Assembly: GCA_037903475.1 (NCBI GenBank)
Contig: JBAJFG010000046.1
Span: 1 to 64,000, forward strand
Source: Ancylostoma caninum
Lineage: Eukaryota > Nematoda > Chromadorea > Rhabditida > Ancylostomatidae
Direction of reading: 5' to 3'
Length of the DNA stretch: 64,000 nucleotides
Part shown: piece after piece, positions 22,701 through 37,700 of the stretch
Position numbering within the stretch: position 1 is the first letter of the stretch
How the letters are laid out: every line of letters begins with the position of its first letter
Made by a program: the position numbers and the translations under genes
The notes under the pieces: model-generated
Databases searched by the model: none
What the model was told of the DNA's origin: nothing
What the model saw: the letters and a program-made list of their open reading frames with translations, nothing else

Positions 22701-25700
22701 TCGTTGTTTAAAATGAGTTATATCACTGTTTTATTTTTGTTTGTGATGTATTTTACTTTTTTCCCAACTTAGTTTTCAATCTTTCAATTCAACTATCCAT
22801 TTTTTTAAATCAGTCAATAGTCGATAACTTAGAAAAACAAAAATAGCTTCAATAGTAAATAAACAAATAACCAGAATTAAGTAATTAAATAACCAAAATT
22901 GATAATAACTTCATTGGTGTTATTTCACTGCTTTTCTACCAAATTGTGGTTTACAAGTAAATACAATAAAGACAAAGCACCACCTCGGTATATTTGCATC
23001 CAATCAATGCAATAACAATGACACCTCAACAACCGTGCCGCCATTTGCAAAAAAACTCATCACTCAACACGTCAACCATGTCAAGAAGGCGCATGCCGGC
23101 AACACTTTTGACGTGTTTTGTTTGCTTCTCTGCGTCTCCGCGTCTCTCGCTCGTGTTTGCACTTACCACCGCGGATTGTGTTTGCAACGTTGCTGGAGTA
23201 AAGTTCGTTGAAGAACGCGTTGCAGAGTTTGAATACTGTATTTTTGTGTGATTACACGTAGTGTGTACTACCGTAGGCTGTTATTTGTGATGTTGTGAGC
23301 GCAGGTGGATTGAGTGTATGGTTCTTTTCCCGGAGTATCATTTGGTTTTTGGATCTATCACTGAGGGGAAAGGAGTCTGTGAGAATTGCTGTTTATGCCA
23401 TCTGATTGCAGACGATTTGCTGGTGTCCAGCCGGTGAGTTCGGCCGGATAAAAAGTCAAAGATGCTCGCTGACGCTTGCTGGCTTGCATGTCTTGCATGT
23501 GGTGGTTTTTGCTGTATAAACAAACGCTTCTCGTCGCCCTTCGATCGATTATTTTCCATCCATCCATCCAGCCGACGACGACGACATCAACAACGACGCC
23601 GAGGAGGAGATGTTTACGCGAAAAAGGACATTCCAAATAGAAAACTCGACAACGATCGCTGGCGAGATTCGTTCGCTGGCCGCAGCAGCAGCAGCCGAGC
23701 GCTGCTGCCCCCATCACGCCGCGGGTTACGGTAGCTTAGAGTTGTACTTATATGTACGAGCAAAACAAAAACAAGGAAGCGAATAGTGAGTGAGGTTGAT
23801 GATTGATGTGTAGAAATTCACTGGAAGGAATTAAGACAGGGGTGGGCAAGTAGGTGGACGTAATGAGTGGTTATTTAAGGGGTGCATTCTTGGGCTCGGA
23901 TGCTTCACTGGATGTATGAATATTCTCATATCCATCAGTATTATTACCCATATATAGCAGCTGGGTATAGATACTGTCACATATGGGTAAACATGTTGAT
24001 GAATGCCAGGCAAAGAGTAAATTTGGGTACGTTAACACGTTTACCATGGGTAATCTCAGTGATACATCTGGGCCTTGGAACATTTAACCATATTCCTTGG
24101 GAGTAGCAGCGAAGTCTCGAGATTTCTCGGAGCGCCTCTTGATTTCTTATTGGAATTACATAAAACTTTACGTTTTCATAACCTTCGGTGTTTTCTAGCG
24201 GTGTCATAACGGGGAAATCCAGAGGAAGACCCTTTAGAGTTGTCTTTTTTTGGATTCATGTTTACTTCCTAAGAATTACATAGGTTCAGGGAAACTGGTT
24301 GAATGGATACTGGAAAGAATCTAGGGCCTATTCATTCCTGAGGAGCACAATTTCCGGATCTGTTAAGCCCATCAACAGCTGTACGTCTCATGACTGTGAC
24401 CAGCCGTTTTTTGTATGTACTGTGTTCTTGAACGAAATAAGGAAATAGTTAGGATTTCCCCAGGTTTTGAGCAGAAACCACAGAAATTCATGTGACTTTC
24501 ACTCGAAAATCAAGCGAAATCCAAAATTTCCAAAATTTCGCAAATCTCGTCTAGTGTTCATCGATGAAATGCAAGTCTACAATTACAAGGGAAGCTACTT
24601 GGAATGTTTCAGGGAACTCTCTACGTATTTTTGTGAATTGTTTGAGTTTTATAGAACCTTAATGGCATGAAACCGCCGGTTTTCTCAAACGATCAGGAAG
24701 AGAACGTATGCTTTTGCTTCCCTGCAACTGTGGTTCTGCTTCTGGTTCTGAAATTCATTGGCGGATCACATTTCGATAACTAGGAGCCCCTTCTGCGCCT
24801 ATTTATCCCTCAAGTAGGGCTTATTGACAACTAAAACGTTGTTGTTGTTGTCAATTGTTGTTGCATCAGTTGTTAAACTTCTGCCAGCATCACAGAGCGC
24901 TTTAATTAAATAAAGAATAAGTAGGTAGACAACATTCATGGGTAAAGTCTTTTTCTCTTGCAAGTGATTAGAATTAGATTTCACAAACGCAATTTGATTG
25001 AACTTTGGATGAAGATATGGATTAAATTATTGATCAAGGTGGCAAGCAAAAATTATTAGAAGATCGCAAGCAAAAGCTTTCAGAAATAGGCCATTCATCT
25101 GCGTATTCATCATTGAACAGTGATTCTACATATTCAAATCGAATCGAATTACGAACAGATCTAATATATAGTTGTACGAGGAATCAGCTATTCGAAGAAA
25201 TCCATAAAATTGAACCATTTTGGACTTTGATTATTTCAAAAAACTGTCTTCATTAAGAACGACACCATGATCAATCGTGAATTCTTCCATTCATTAATAA
25301 ACCTATTTTATGGATCTTGATACCTTCCAAGTTTTTTTTCGTTGTCTTTTTCCCAAATGTCGGAATGACTATGATTTTCCATGTATTTTAAGACACTCGG
25401 ACTTGACTTCTTCTCAAAGCGAATATCATTGCCAGGAGATGTGCAAGTTCTTATGCAGGTAAGTCCTTGTCTCTTAAATTTTCTGCGTGTTTGTTTATTT
25501 AACACAACGAAAATATCGCGCTGTGAAACTATGCCTCAAAATGATAGTGCGCAGGGCTGAAAACGAGGTTAGGTGTGGATGCTTTCTCATAATTTTTCCC
25601 TGTTTTTTTTCCCTACGCTTCATCTCATCCTTCATCTCAAGATAGTAGCTGGTTGGGTTGCTTGATTGCTCCAAAGAATCCTTGTTGGCTGCGGTTCTGG

Positions 25701-28700
25701 ATTTGTGAGTGATGCTGCCGTTGCACCGCGGTTTTGGCGTTGTACTGTGGTATAGTGTGTTTCACCGGGGAACATAGTTGTGAAGATATTAGAGCGAGGA
25801 GAGCGCGAGAAATAGAGCCGTATTCGCGGAGGCAGCCGAGAAGTGCAGATCATGGGCACGAATACTCAACGATCGTCGCTTTTGAAACCTATCGTCGCTT
25901 TTGGAATGGGCTATACTTCACTTGCCCTGGAGTTGCCAGTGATGCTGCCGTTGCACCGTGGCCCTGGAGTTGCGAATGGTGCTGCCGTTGTACTGCGGTG
26001 CTGCCGTTGTACTGTGACCCTGGGTTGCGGGTGATGTTGGCGTTGTACTGTGGTGTAGGCGTCGCTAGTAATGCTAGCGTTGCCCTCTGTCCTAGTGTCG
26101 TGAAAAAGATGAAAATCTTCTTATTCATCTATGCTTCGCTCGAGTCTGCTTATAGGTTTGCTTAGTTGTTGCTACTGCAGGTGTATGTGTTAGAATATTA
26201 TGAGGCGTTTTTCTTAGACTAAATTGTTTAAACTGCCCTACTAGCATAAAGGTCATATTTATGGGTTCATATGCTATAAACCAATTGCTCGTACAAATCA
26301 ATGCATACTGTCGTCATGCAATTGTTCCAGGTATGGGACATTGGTGGTCAGAGCATTGCTGGCGAGATGATCGACAAATACATCTACGGTTCCCATGCGG
26401 CTTTGATTGTCTATGACGTCACCAACCTGAATTCATTCGATAATTGCCAAGATTGGCTGAATGTGATTCGACGAGTTACGAAGAGCCAGGAGAAGGTACG
26501 TCATTGCGAAAATCCTAATTTCTCCATTAGGCACAGATAGCATGTGTCACGTAAGAAAAATATTAATTTATGTCAAGTTCAGAAAGCAAATCAATTGAAG
26601 ATAAACAACACATATTATGATTTTTTTCATCTGTTCCCGGTGATTTTCTTTAGTTTTCCCTGGAGCTGTAAATTCAGGGAAGTTTCTGGAGGCTGCAAAT
26701 ACTCACAGACTTCTTCCACTGCTTAATTTGAATTTGATTAAAGTCGCTTGCAGGATCCGGGTACTCATACTGCTGCTAAAAGTTGCTTTATGATTCTCGC
26801 ATTCACTTCCAATTTTCTTTTTGCTTTTCTCTGCAATGTGCTAGAATATTTTTAATAATTTTTATTCGATTATTCTAAGTACTTGAGATAACTGAACATT
26901 CATTCTATGGGTTTTATCATGTAGTGATTATGATTATTTTACTATTGTTACCATAACCCAGTAACCAAGAAGTAGAGGAATATAAGGTATGGCCTACCTA
27001 GATGGAATCCCTAATCAGAATTCCATTTCTTCCCTGTTTTAATTGCTATGTCACTCGTCATTTGAGTTGTATCCATTTCGAGCGCATTTTTCAATTTATT
27101 TCACCCTCGCAAATTACCCTACTTGACCACACCAACAAATACACTTTTTAGTTTTTTTTATTCATTTACTTATTTTTGTTTATCCACTCTTGTACACAAC
27201 AACGTATCGCATTGATCATAGACTGTAGACTTTTATTTGATTTTTCCTCAAAGTCATTCCTTACCTTTTCTGTGTCGCTTCTTTTTTCTATTCTGCTTAG
27301 TTATTGTATAATAGTATTAGTCAAGAATTTCATGATGAAATCCTCCTTTTAAGCTACTAATCTGAACTGAGAAAGAGGTATGATTTTCATTTCTTTTTTT
27401 CCTTCAAATCTAAGGATCCGATGAATCTGTGGTTACTGCAGTTATTTAGATTTTAGATTACTTTATTTCCAAATTGGCACTTGTGTTATAGTCGTTTTAC
27501 ACACCAACCAATTTTTACCGATCTGCAATCAATTATTGTTTTTCTTTAACATGCTCCCATGCCAACATCTGACCCAATCGCAATGAAACGCTCGCACTGT
27601 CTCTGTCACGTCGAAATTACCCACGAACCACTAGGCGTAATGCTATTCTAATGTCACTTTCGTCCCAAAATTTGGTGAATTTCGGTAACGCAAAAACTCA
27701 CAAAGGCTTTGTTTGAACAGTGTGTTTTTTTATTGTGCGGGTGATTGATGAATGTTTTGCTCGTTTTCCGCTCAGTGTGCGTTTTTCCTTTGCCGGGACA
27801 GAAAAAAATTGGTCTGAAAAAACTGCGCAGGCAAATGCACTTTTCATGTCAATATAGCATGTGGTTATAGCCACATCAGGTATAAATCATGGATTTGTCG
27901 GTCGGCCCACCCGATGTAGTCGTTCTTGAATAGGGGATGTGAAGAGCGGTGAATAGAGGGAGTCAATCAATCACAGCTTTTTGGACAGTTTGCCCGGGGT
28001 TTATATGGAATGTGAAATTGCTTTCAAATTTTGTAGTTAGGTTATAAGGGCTAAAAAAGGTAGCCAATCTGTTTTTTTTTACTTCTGTCTTGTATTTATG
28101 ACCGGTGAATCGGTAGGGTATACCTCTCTGCTCTGTTGTTCGTACCCTGACGGTTTTCGGACAAGTTTTGGGTGAGTTTCACGAATATCGCTCATTTCAC
28201 CAAATTCTGTGTGTTGCGCTGGTAATTTCCGTTGAACTTCGCATAAGTTCTGTGTTTCCAAGACGTTCGATGGTCTCTTGAATTTTGACTAAATTCTTCA
28301 TTTATTTCATAGGTTTTGCCTTAATTCTAGTGAATTCTGTTTATTTTCTTCCTTATTTCCCAGTTTTTCATTTCTGCCGAAATTTAACAAGAGCTACCGA
28401 CAGGAAGCTCAGAAACTTTTCTCGGCCCGTCACTTATCTGACCTGAAACGACTTAGCTGTTGAATTCGATTCAATTTCATACCATAAACACATTGTTGTG
28501 GCCTCCGGCGATCAACCTGCTAGCCGTAGCTGTGTTGGCCTCGCTTGCACGGACTTGTTTATTGTTGACGTGTTGTCTTGTTTAGACCTCGCATCCACAA
28601 GGTCTGCACGGTGGCTGGTAAACAACGCGGACGCCTCTGAAACTGTGGGGACCGCGTTGGAATTGCGTGAAGTCATTAGATATGCTGAATGTTTTGAATT

Positions 28701-31700
28701 CGTTAGAGTCTGGATCTTGGAATTCCATCGAATTCAAAATTAGCAGCATGTGATCCTTAAATTTTTCCTCAACGTCTGCTGAAATTGAGTTTGCAATGAA
28801 TTGAGATTAAGAACAGGAAATTTTCCCTCTTCGTATTACGGAAATGAGGATTTTTTTAGTTTCCACAGGGAAAGTGGCAGATTTTCACGAATCCACTGGT
28901 TAGGATATTGAGCATGAATCCTTTGTGGGGCCTTCCTTATTCCGTCAAGAGAAGTTGCGTTTCCATACGGAAGTCTTTTATTAGCTCGTTGAGGGTTTTC
29001 CACCTCCGGAGGTCTAGGGAAACCCTTGGAGAAGTCTCATGTACACTACATACATATAGATTGCACTATCCTGAAGACCTGTCATTTTCTTCTGTAAAAA
29101 CAAAAAATCTTATTTTCCATTAAAGAAAAACATGTGAAGCATCACCAATTTGTGTCTCTATCAATTTGAGCTGAACTTCAAGCAGCTAGAGTTCAGCAGG
29201 GAAAAATAAAAACTGCTAACCTCTCATAGATCTTCTGAGGGTCGCAGCGAGTCAGAAACTGGTGGTGGGCCAATGGGCCAATTCTCAAAGGTTTTGGATC
29301 AATTTAAACCCCATTTCAGTGTCCCAACAGTGTTAGTATCATGCTCACTTGCATGATTTGTTCACAAGCAATGACATTCCCATAGTGATGTTGCGTAACT
29401 GTTGCGTCAAACTTGTCGCATCGACCTTCGATGTCGTTCATTCGTAGCCGAAGTGTCCTTTAGTACCTGCTTATATTGACGGTTGTTTACATAGCATGCC
29501 CACGCGATCGAGGCGATGGTGGTGGTGGTGGGCCGCGCGCGCGCCGGCGTTGTTTAGATATGCCCCAGCCGTTTATTTGTTTGTCAATGCCGTCGTCGCC
29601 AGTTACGTTAGTACGAGGTAAGGGCGACTATCGACTCATTGCACGCCACCGCACGCACGACACGACGGACAACGACGGAGAGGGACGTTCGCCGTCACTC
29701 TACATCGTCGTGAGCCATCAGGGGCTACCAGAAGGAGTCGGTAGTCAGAGGGTGAAGTGACCTATTGGGATTAGCAGGGCGCTTTGATGGTGAAAGAATG
29801 AACGTTCAAGTTGTACAGCCACCATTCTACAGTCCACGGTTTGGGCCCAGCTACATGATCCAGGATTGGGTTAGCTCAGCGCATCCTAGCATCAGTAGTG
29901 CCCTAGGTATCAATCGATCACTCTGTAGTCTCGCAGAGAAAATTCAGTTCCACATTGTGTTATATTTAGTACCTGCCAAGTTGCAACTACATTACCCCCA
30001 CGTAGCCATGCTTTGAGTAGGGGCTAGGCTGACAGTCCGACGTCCAATTGATGACAATACGCCTCCATGTATTCGAGTGGAATGAAAGAAGACCATTAAA
30101 TCGTTTTCAGAAAAAAAATTTCAAGTGAGAGATGACATTTTCAAGTAAAAGATAAATTATAAAGTGAGGGGAGCCTGTAGAATTTGAGGGAGAAGTTTCC
30201 TTATAATGCCTATAGAAAGTGGAAGGATGCGGAAGGGCAGATGGGAGGCGATTGACGCCCTTCTTTTTTTTCATAAAGTGAGCCCTTTAATATCCCCAAT
30301 CGCGGCTACTTAATCGCGCTGCGATTCCGATGAGTAATTTTAATTCATTGATCGCACGAATTATTATGCCACGCAACTGTTCCTATACAGTTTATCCTGT
30401 GGGCATTTACAAATGTTTTCCGTAGAGAAGCAGAATCGCGGCGATTATGCCGTTCGCGATTTGGCAATCGCGGCGAGTGAGTCGCGTCACCGCAAATATA
30501 ACGAAGGCTGATTGCATTTCTTGATGATGAGAAGAATTTCGTGCAACGTATGTACATACGTATTTATGTGTGCGTTGAGGGAAAATGGGCGTTATTTACT
30601 AGATGTGTACGTGCGTCAGACGTGCGACAACAAAAAGCATCGCGATTAAAGCTTGTTGATGAATTCCTGTTTTTCCTGACTTGTACAACGTACGCTTTAC
30701 CTAACGGCTGGTATCCCCATAATGATTTATTTTAGGGATTTGTTGATTCATACCAACTACTGGATAAGTGAGGCTCGTACGAGGACGCCGTTTGACCACG
30801 GTGGATACTGTCGGCCTATCCTTCAATACGTAGCCGCACCTTTGACGCTCGCATGCTCTTAGCATTGAGTTCATGGGAAAGAACGAGGATTCTAAGATGT
30901 TTTTATCTCATTCGCTGAATGTTTGAACAAATTTGTGGCCATTTTTTCTACTAACCCATTTGCCACCGTATAGCTTCCCTGTGAGCCGCACAGGTTAGGT
31001 GCGAGCCCTTTGTGTGGTACAGATCGACCTCGTGACTTACTATTTCTACATATAGGTTTTCTCAGACATTAATGTAGTGAAACCTACACACAAATATGAG
31101 TATATTATGTCTTATATTACAATATTCGTTTAAAAAATACTGAGGAGAAAAATGCTAAGCTCCGAGTACCATCTACAAGGCGGCTCAGTTTCCATTCTTT
31201 TTAATATTCCAATTCTCAACATCTTTGGAGAACATTATTCGAATACTGAATAATATATCTAGTGTGTACATTACTCGCTCAAGCCACTCACTCCTACCAT
31301 TGTTTTTTTTTATGTAAGTGGGAGTTTTCGGTTTTTCCTCTTCATGAGGTCCCATTAGCGTAAAATTAAAATTTCTGAAGAAAATTAATGCGGTTGTTTC
31401 AGTCCAGCCTTTGAATTATTTGTTTATGTCATGAGGCATGATTTCACGAAAATTTCAGTCTTGTTTTCATTGAAGCACTCTTCATCTGCTCGTTAAAGGG
31501 CTTAGGTTAGGTCAACTAATTTTATTTTTAAAAAAATATCCCCTTTTTTCTTCTTTTCTTCATTCCTTCGTTATTTTGGTATCGCTTAGTTTTGCAATGA
31601 TTTTTTTTTCATCTTTCTTTGTTTGTCCTGCTGCTGCTTCATGGAAGTTTTTTTTTCGACATAATCGTCCTATGCATTATGCTACCCTATAATCCGACTA

Positions 31701-34700
31701 TTTCCTTATAACTTAAGGATTCATTCAGTCTTTAGTTGTATTTTCAGCCTCCACAAATTGTCCTCGTTGGTAACAAGGTGGATGAGGAGCGGCTACGCAA
31801 GGTGCAAGTTGACGCGCATTGTGCGTTTGCCAAACAACACGACTTGAAGGCGTTCTATGTGTCAGCGAAGACTGGTGATTCTGTCACTATGATGTTTAGG
31901 TGAGATTGATGAATTTCTTTAAAAAATTAAGTTAGGAGCTATGCACGGAGAAATGAAGACATGAAGCTAAAATCAAATAGATATAAAAATATGTATAACG
32001 GTAATGGCATAAAAACTTCATATGGCGTCTCAAAATATACAAACACTTCCAAAAAATTAAAAATATTGGCAGAGGACTAAAACTTAAGCATCCATTGGAC
32101 AGGTTACTGCGGTAGAAACGATTTGTTGAAATGGTAGTGTTGTAGTGGGACTTCACTTGCTTCTATGGATGGTGGATTTATTAATGTGGAAAAGCAATTT
32201 TTATACATTTTTTCCGTTTCAATTTCTTCTCATTGATTGTCCTTATTGTACTTCTTGGTTCTGGATCGTCCTGATTCCTAAAGTATGTTCTTCCATATGG
32301 TCTTTGATGCTCTTGTTCTCATGTTCTCACATTCCTTATTCGTTTTTATGTAGCTCTCACTCACTCACTCTCATTCTGGAATCTACCTTCTGTCTATTTT
32401 CTCGCATTGCATTTATTTGGAGTCTTTTCCTTTTCTGATCTTTTTTTTTTGCTTATTTCTTCCTTTTCTTTTCCTTCCCTGTTCATCAGCCAAAATTAGA
32501 GCCTTTTCCTATGTCGCCGCTAAACCGCTCGTTCCCTCCCTCATCGGTGTCTCTCTTCCCACTCTTACCTTTCCTTTGCCATTTTATGGATCTCTTGATC
32601 TCATCTACTCAAGCTACTCTTTTTCTTTTTTTTTCTGTTTCTCCACTATGTACTTTTGTTCGCCTGGATGACTTTCGCTTGAGAACTTCGATAACATTTT
32701 ATTTTTCGCTATTTATGCTCTTTATTTTGTACTTGTTCGCTAAATTCATTCATTCGTTCATTCATTCATTCATTTATCCATTCATTCATTCACCCGTTCA
32801 TCCATTCAACCCCCAAATTCTCTCCTTTTCTCCCACAGCCTTTCTTCTTTAACCTGAACGTAAATGGTGTGAAGTGAAAAAAGTGAATTCTGATAAAAAT
32901 AGTCCTAGAGAAATTCTATTTCCTGATTACCAGAGACGCGTCAGACGCATCACTATCACGGCAGTGTCTGAAAATATTTACGCTTCTGTGTGGCATCCGG
33001 CTTCCGTCAAAGGTCGACTTATTCAGATTGTACTCGTCCGCTGTTGACGTGTGTGCGCATAAGTTTTGGCATGCCAGAGTTGTTTATTCGACTTGAACTT
33101 ACATTTAGTGGGGAGTTTTCCCTGTTATGGTTGGGTGTCGTTGCTAGGGTATGAGGGAATGATGGGGAAATTAGGGAAAGAAAATTAGTATTAATGAGCA
33201 GAAATAAAATCTTAATAGCAGAGTGTTAAGAATAAACTTGTGCTCTATCTAATTAGCTGAGCTTCGGCCACTTATTTCATATGGCAGGCATCCTGCCTCA
33301 TAACATATACGATTATTCGGTTTGGATGATTGAAAGATCATTAGATTACTTACCATTATCATTACTTACTTTGGATTATTTAGGTTGTTACTATTTAGGA
33401 TTTACTCTCGAGATCCGACGGGAGTTGATTTAGTCTCTGTGCATCCAGGAACTCCCCTCCCACTGAAACGGTCATTACTCTTGGGACAACTTAATGTAAA
33501 TGCCCGTTTCGCTTTTCCACTCCGCTTCTAAGGCAAAGTTTCACCTCAAAAACAGAGTTTTTTCAACTGATGGAATCTGTCACAGCTACCCAGGACGTTC
33601 GTACACACACATTGCCTCGAAACCGTATTTTTGGGGTCTTTCGGCCGAGAGTGGGTGGGGTTCTTAGCTTCTGTGGTAGATGACCGGTGCCTGACTACCA
33701 CTGAGCTGTGGCTGCTGCGTTGTTTTTGATGAGCATAGATGCTTCCGCTGAATACATTTAATTTCTACTTTTTATGGACGACTTGTACAGGTCACAATAG
33801 GATTAGCCTTTCTAGAACGATTTATTGACCATTTCGAAGAATTTCGCGTACAATATCCTAAAATCGGGAGGCTCTCCATTTAAGAGAGCGTTTTTTGTGG
33901 TGTGTGCGTACACGTAGGGTTTTGTATGCAAAGATAATCCATGAAGTTATTTTTGCTGGTCCATTTTTGTAAATTCCACGAGCTTTCCGGATAGTTCTCT
34001 TAAAGTGCTTGGCTATTTTAGCATGATAAGGCTCTATAGTGCAGGCCTTTTTTAGCGTGATAAACTTTATTGCTGTTCTTGGAAGGATTAAGTGTGAATA
34101 GGCTTTCTAGGTGACATTTAGAAGATCGATGAAGCTGTCCTTCTTTGTGCAGAGAAGAAACGGGAACAAATGTACACTAGGGAACCAGCAGGGACAGGAG
34201 ATCTGGAAATTTCTTGTAAAAAAACAATTATGAACCCTTCGACAGACGAGGTCTCTTAGTGTTAGAACAAATCTATGGTAAGGAGTATTGAGTGGTTCAG
34301 TTACCCAAGTTTTCTCTGTTTCAGTGCTTCAGGCACTATTTCTACAGCCCAATAAAGTGGAAATCAATAATTACTGAAGCGCAAAAAGATATTATTCCTT
34401 AGAACTTTCTCAAGTTGTGAGTTTTCTTACACGTACTAGCCTATCACGCCCGCAGTCTGGATGCATTATGAAGATTACCCAGGGTAAACATCTTGACGAC
34501 CATGTCAACAAAGGGTGAATTTGTGTGGTGTCAAGGCGTTTACCCTGGGTAATCTCATAGATGCATGTGACCTCGGGCTCAATATTTCATCAATTTTCAT
34601 CATAGTGAAGGGGATGTTGGTGAAAACTGGCCTCTTTACTTTTGTGGATGATCAAGAAGGCGTCCCATTGCTCTAAGCAGGAAAGGTGCTGAGCCGCTGA

Positions 34701-37700
34701 GAGAGAACATAAAAGCATTTTATAGGAAATGCGTCAGCCATCCGTCAAACGCGGTGATTTACGAAGATTTGTGAAGGGAATGACGCCTGACGCACCTCAT
34801 TTTCGAGATAAATTGCTTTGTAGTCTTATTTCTACTATTACAATATTTATAACCACTCCAGTTGTGAACTAATGTCCTATAAGTAATAGGCAAGCGAGGT
34901 AGATGTTCGCATCATTGCGCTTAAAAAGAAAAAGAGGATTTATATTAGATGCGTGCGTCAGTCAGGCATCAGAAAAGAGCATCCATTCGTGGAGGATTCT
35001 TTTATGAAAATAGATCATACCGTCATGTATGTACACTTTGAAAGAAAATACCGAGCGTTCTTTGAGAATAGTCGCGAGGCAGCGGACGCGTACGTCTCGC
35101 GTGCGTCCGAGCTGCGTCAGTGCTGCGGTTGGGCCTATCCTTCCCCTATACCCCGAGTACATCTCAATCTACCTCTCAACTCTCTGACCTTAATCGACCC
35201 ACTGTTCGAGGTGTGTATGTGGTGTGCTAAAAGGGATAAGTAACCGTTCTTTACATCCTAATTTGAGAGTTCTGTATCAGTTGTCCGTGGCTCAGGTAGA
35301 GAACTGACGTGTCTCACCTTGTCAAAAAGTGCTAACACGTGTAACATGAGGTGTTGGCCATCTCTTCCGGATGCCGAGAGCTACGCCTACCCTCGCAAAA
35401 AGGGATCCTTTAAGGAACAGGTGTCCCTTTTTGTAATCTTTCAATTGTGTTAGTGTTCTCACCTGCTCACACAGTTTCTACATATTGAAGGAACAGATGT
35501 CTCTTTTTGTGATTTTTCAATTATGTTATTGTTCTCATCTGCTCACGTAGTTCCTACATATTCGATTCCTTGGAGTGGAATGATCCCTTGGATCCAAATG
35601 AAACCTATCTACAGTTCAAATCTTTGCCTGACAAGTGGTACGAAGTGATGAATCATGTCCCATGCGCTATTTTTGGACAACCCCTGCGTCTTCTATCTAA
35701 TCCATGTGTTCAACTACTTTCTGTGCTCACGTTTTTGCAGCATCTGCCGCCACCCTGTCGAACCTATCTATTTCGGGCAACTAGCAGTTGCTGTTCATAT
35801 GTTTTCTGATGCATTGAGAGAGTATTGAGAGGGGAGGCGTGAGTCTGTGAAAAAGGAATGCGAACTAGGCATTTGTCACCACTGGCGTTCTTTGAACAGC
35901 TCCGCGTTCTTGTGTTCCACCCCAAAGAGACGCCAACAACGCAAAACATCAACACCACACACACATACATACACTCCAGACAACAGCCGGAACAAAATAT
36001 GCTCTCGGCTGGAGATCAATGATGACTCTGTTGCTGTTGTGGTGAGTAGCGAGGCGAGGGAGAGGAATTCTGGGGTGGGGGATTCCTGTGGAAGAGAAGG
36101 AGGAGGCAAGAAACGAATTTCTTCGTGTTAAAGGATTTCTTACATGATCTAACATTATCTAACACCGTCTGAGATCGTGTGACATAATGTGACGTCTCGA
36201 AGTAGCTGAGGTAAGACGCGAGCATGCCGTGTCTAACTGAATCTTGCATGATCCAGACCTGGGCCTTGATGCGTCATTGAGATTACCCTTGGTAGATGTT
36301 TTCACACCCATGTTAACGACGGGTAAATTTGCGGGGTTAACACGCTTACCCTAGGTAATCTTAATCATGCATGCGGCCACTGGTTTCATCACTGAAATCA
36401 CCCAGGATAAATATTTTGGCTCCCGTGTTGACTAATGGTAAATTTATGTGGTATTGATGTTACCACGTTTACCCTGGGTAATTTCAATGATGGTGTGCTG
36501 CCTTTGACATCATCCAACACCTGATAGCAGTAACGATTTGTGAGAAAACTCTGATTCCACTAATATATACCTTGTAGTAATAGCTGCTAATAGGTCCCAC
36601 GCCAGATGCGGTCGCCAGTGAGAGGGAGGGAGGAGGGAGGGGAGGCCAAACAAGGAGGCGAAAATCTTTTCATGGAATAAGTGAAAATTCTGAATCAGTT
36701 TTTTTTGAACATGTTGTTTTTATCCAAGTCCATGTTTTTTTTAACATTTATTATTAAATATTTACATTTGCGATCAATTTATAATAAGTTTGCTTATTCG
36801 TCACCCCTCCAGACTGTTCGGTGATTGATCTTTTTCCCCGCTGTCTGCCTGCCGACATACCTATAAATGCCTACATTGCGCAGTAATGACTACTTATGGG
36901 TAGGCAACACAACATCTCGTGAAATTGTGAGCGTATGAATCATTTCCAGACAATTTTGCTTGGAAAATACCATTTTTATGTAAATTTTATTAATATCACG
37001 CTATTAAGGGTTTTCCGACGTGCTAGTCACCTAGTGATTGCAACTGTGACTCAGTGACCTTTAACGAATTTATTACCAGTACATGCCAGTTATTTGGTTG
37101 AGTTATGAGCGTCCATATAGGGAATAAATGTATTGTCAGAACAAAGGTTCGACAGCCCAATTTAGAAGATATTTTCCTTCTTAATTAGTGACTCTTGGCC
37201 TACCTTTACACAAACAACCAACGTTCTTCTCGGGTTCCGCTAGCTGTGAGCGGAAACGGCGACTCATCCAAATTTTTGTTTCGTCGAACTTTTCTCCTTT
37301 AATGAGTGAACGGTATTGTGGTAGTGCCAAGTCTTGGCTACGAGGCAGTAACTTGAAGGATATCCAAATCCGCAGTTGGAAATGGGTGCAGTCGAAGGGT
37401 TGATTGGCACTCCAACCTCGGTTAAGTTACCCAAGGGGTATTAGAGTATTTCCGAAGAGTCTATTTTTGCACGGGTGTGGCCGAATGGCGAAGCAAATCC
37501 CCTCTGAGAGCGACACATGGAGATTTGTGCTATTCTACCGGCGATATCCTTTGTCTAAAGCTGTATAAAACGGAGAAGAAAATTCCACATTTTTGAAATG
37601 TCGTTTTCAAAATGTTTTAAAAGACCGGCAGTCCATGGAAACTAACCTCGTGTATCAGTAGACTTGCTATGAAAAGCTCTTCAAAATAAATATACACGCA

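Noticed and set aside
25734..26165. 143-residue frame with repeated Ala/Val/Cys words
   Set aside because: It is a reading of the degenerate minisatellite.
32145..32852. Hydrophobic, membrane-like open frames
   Set aside because: T-rich and C-rich DNA encodes Phe, Leu and Ser in any frame; no conserved pattern.
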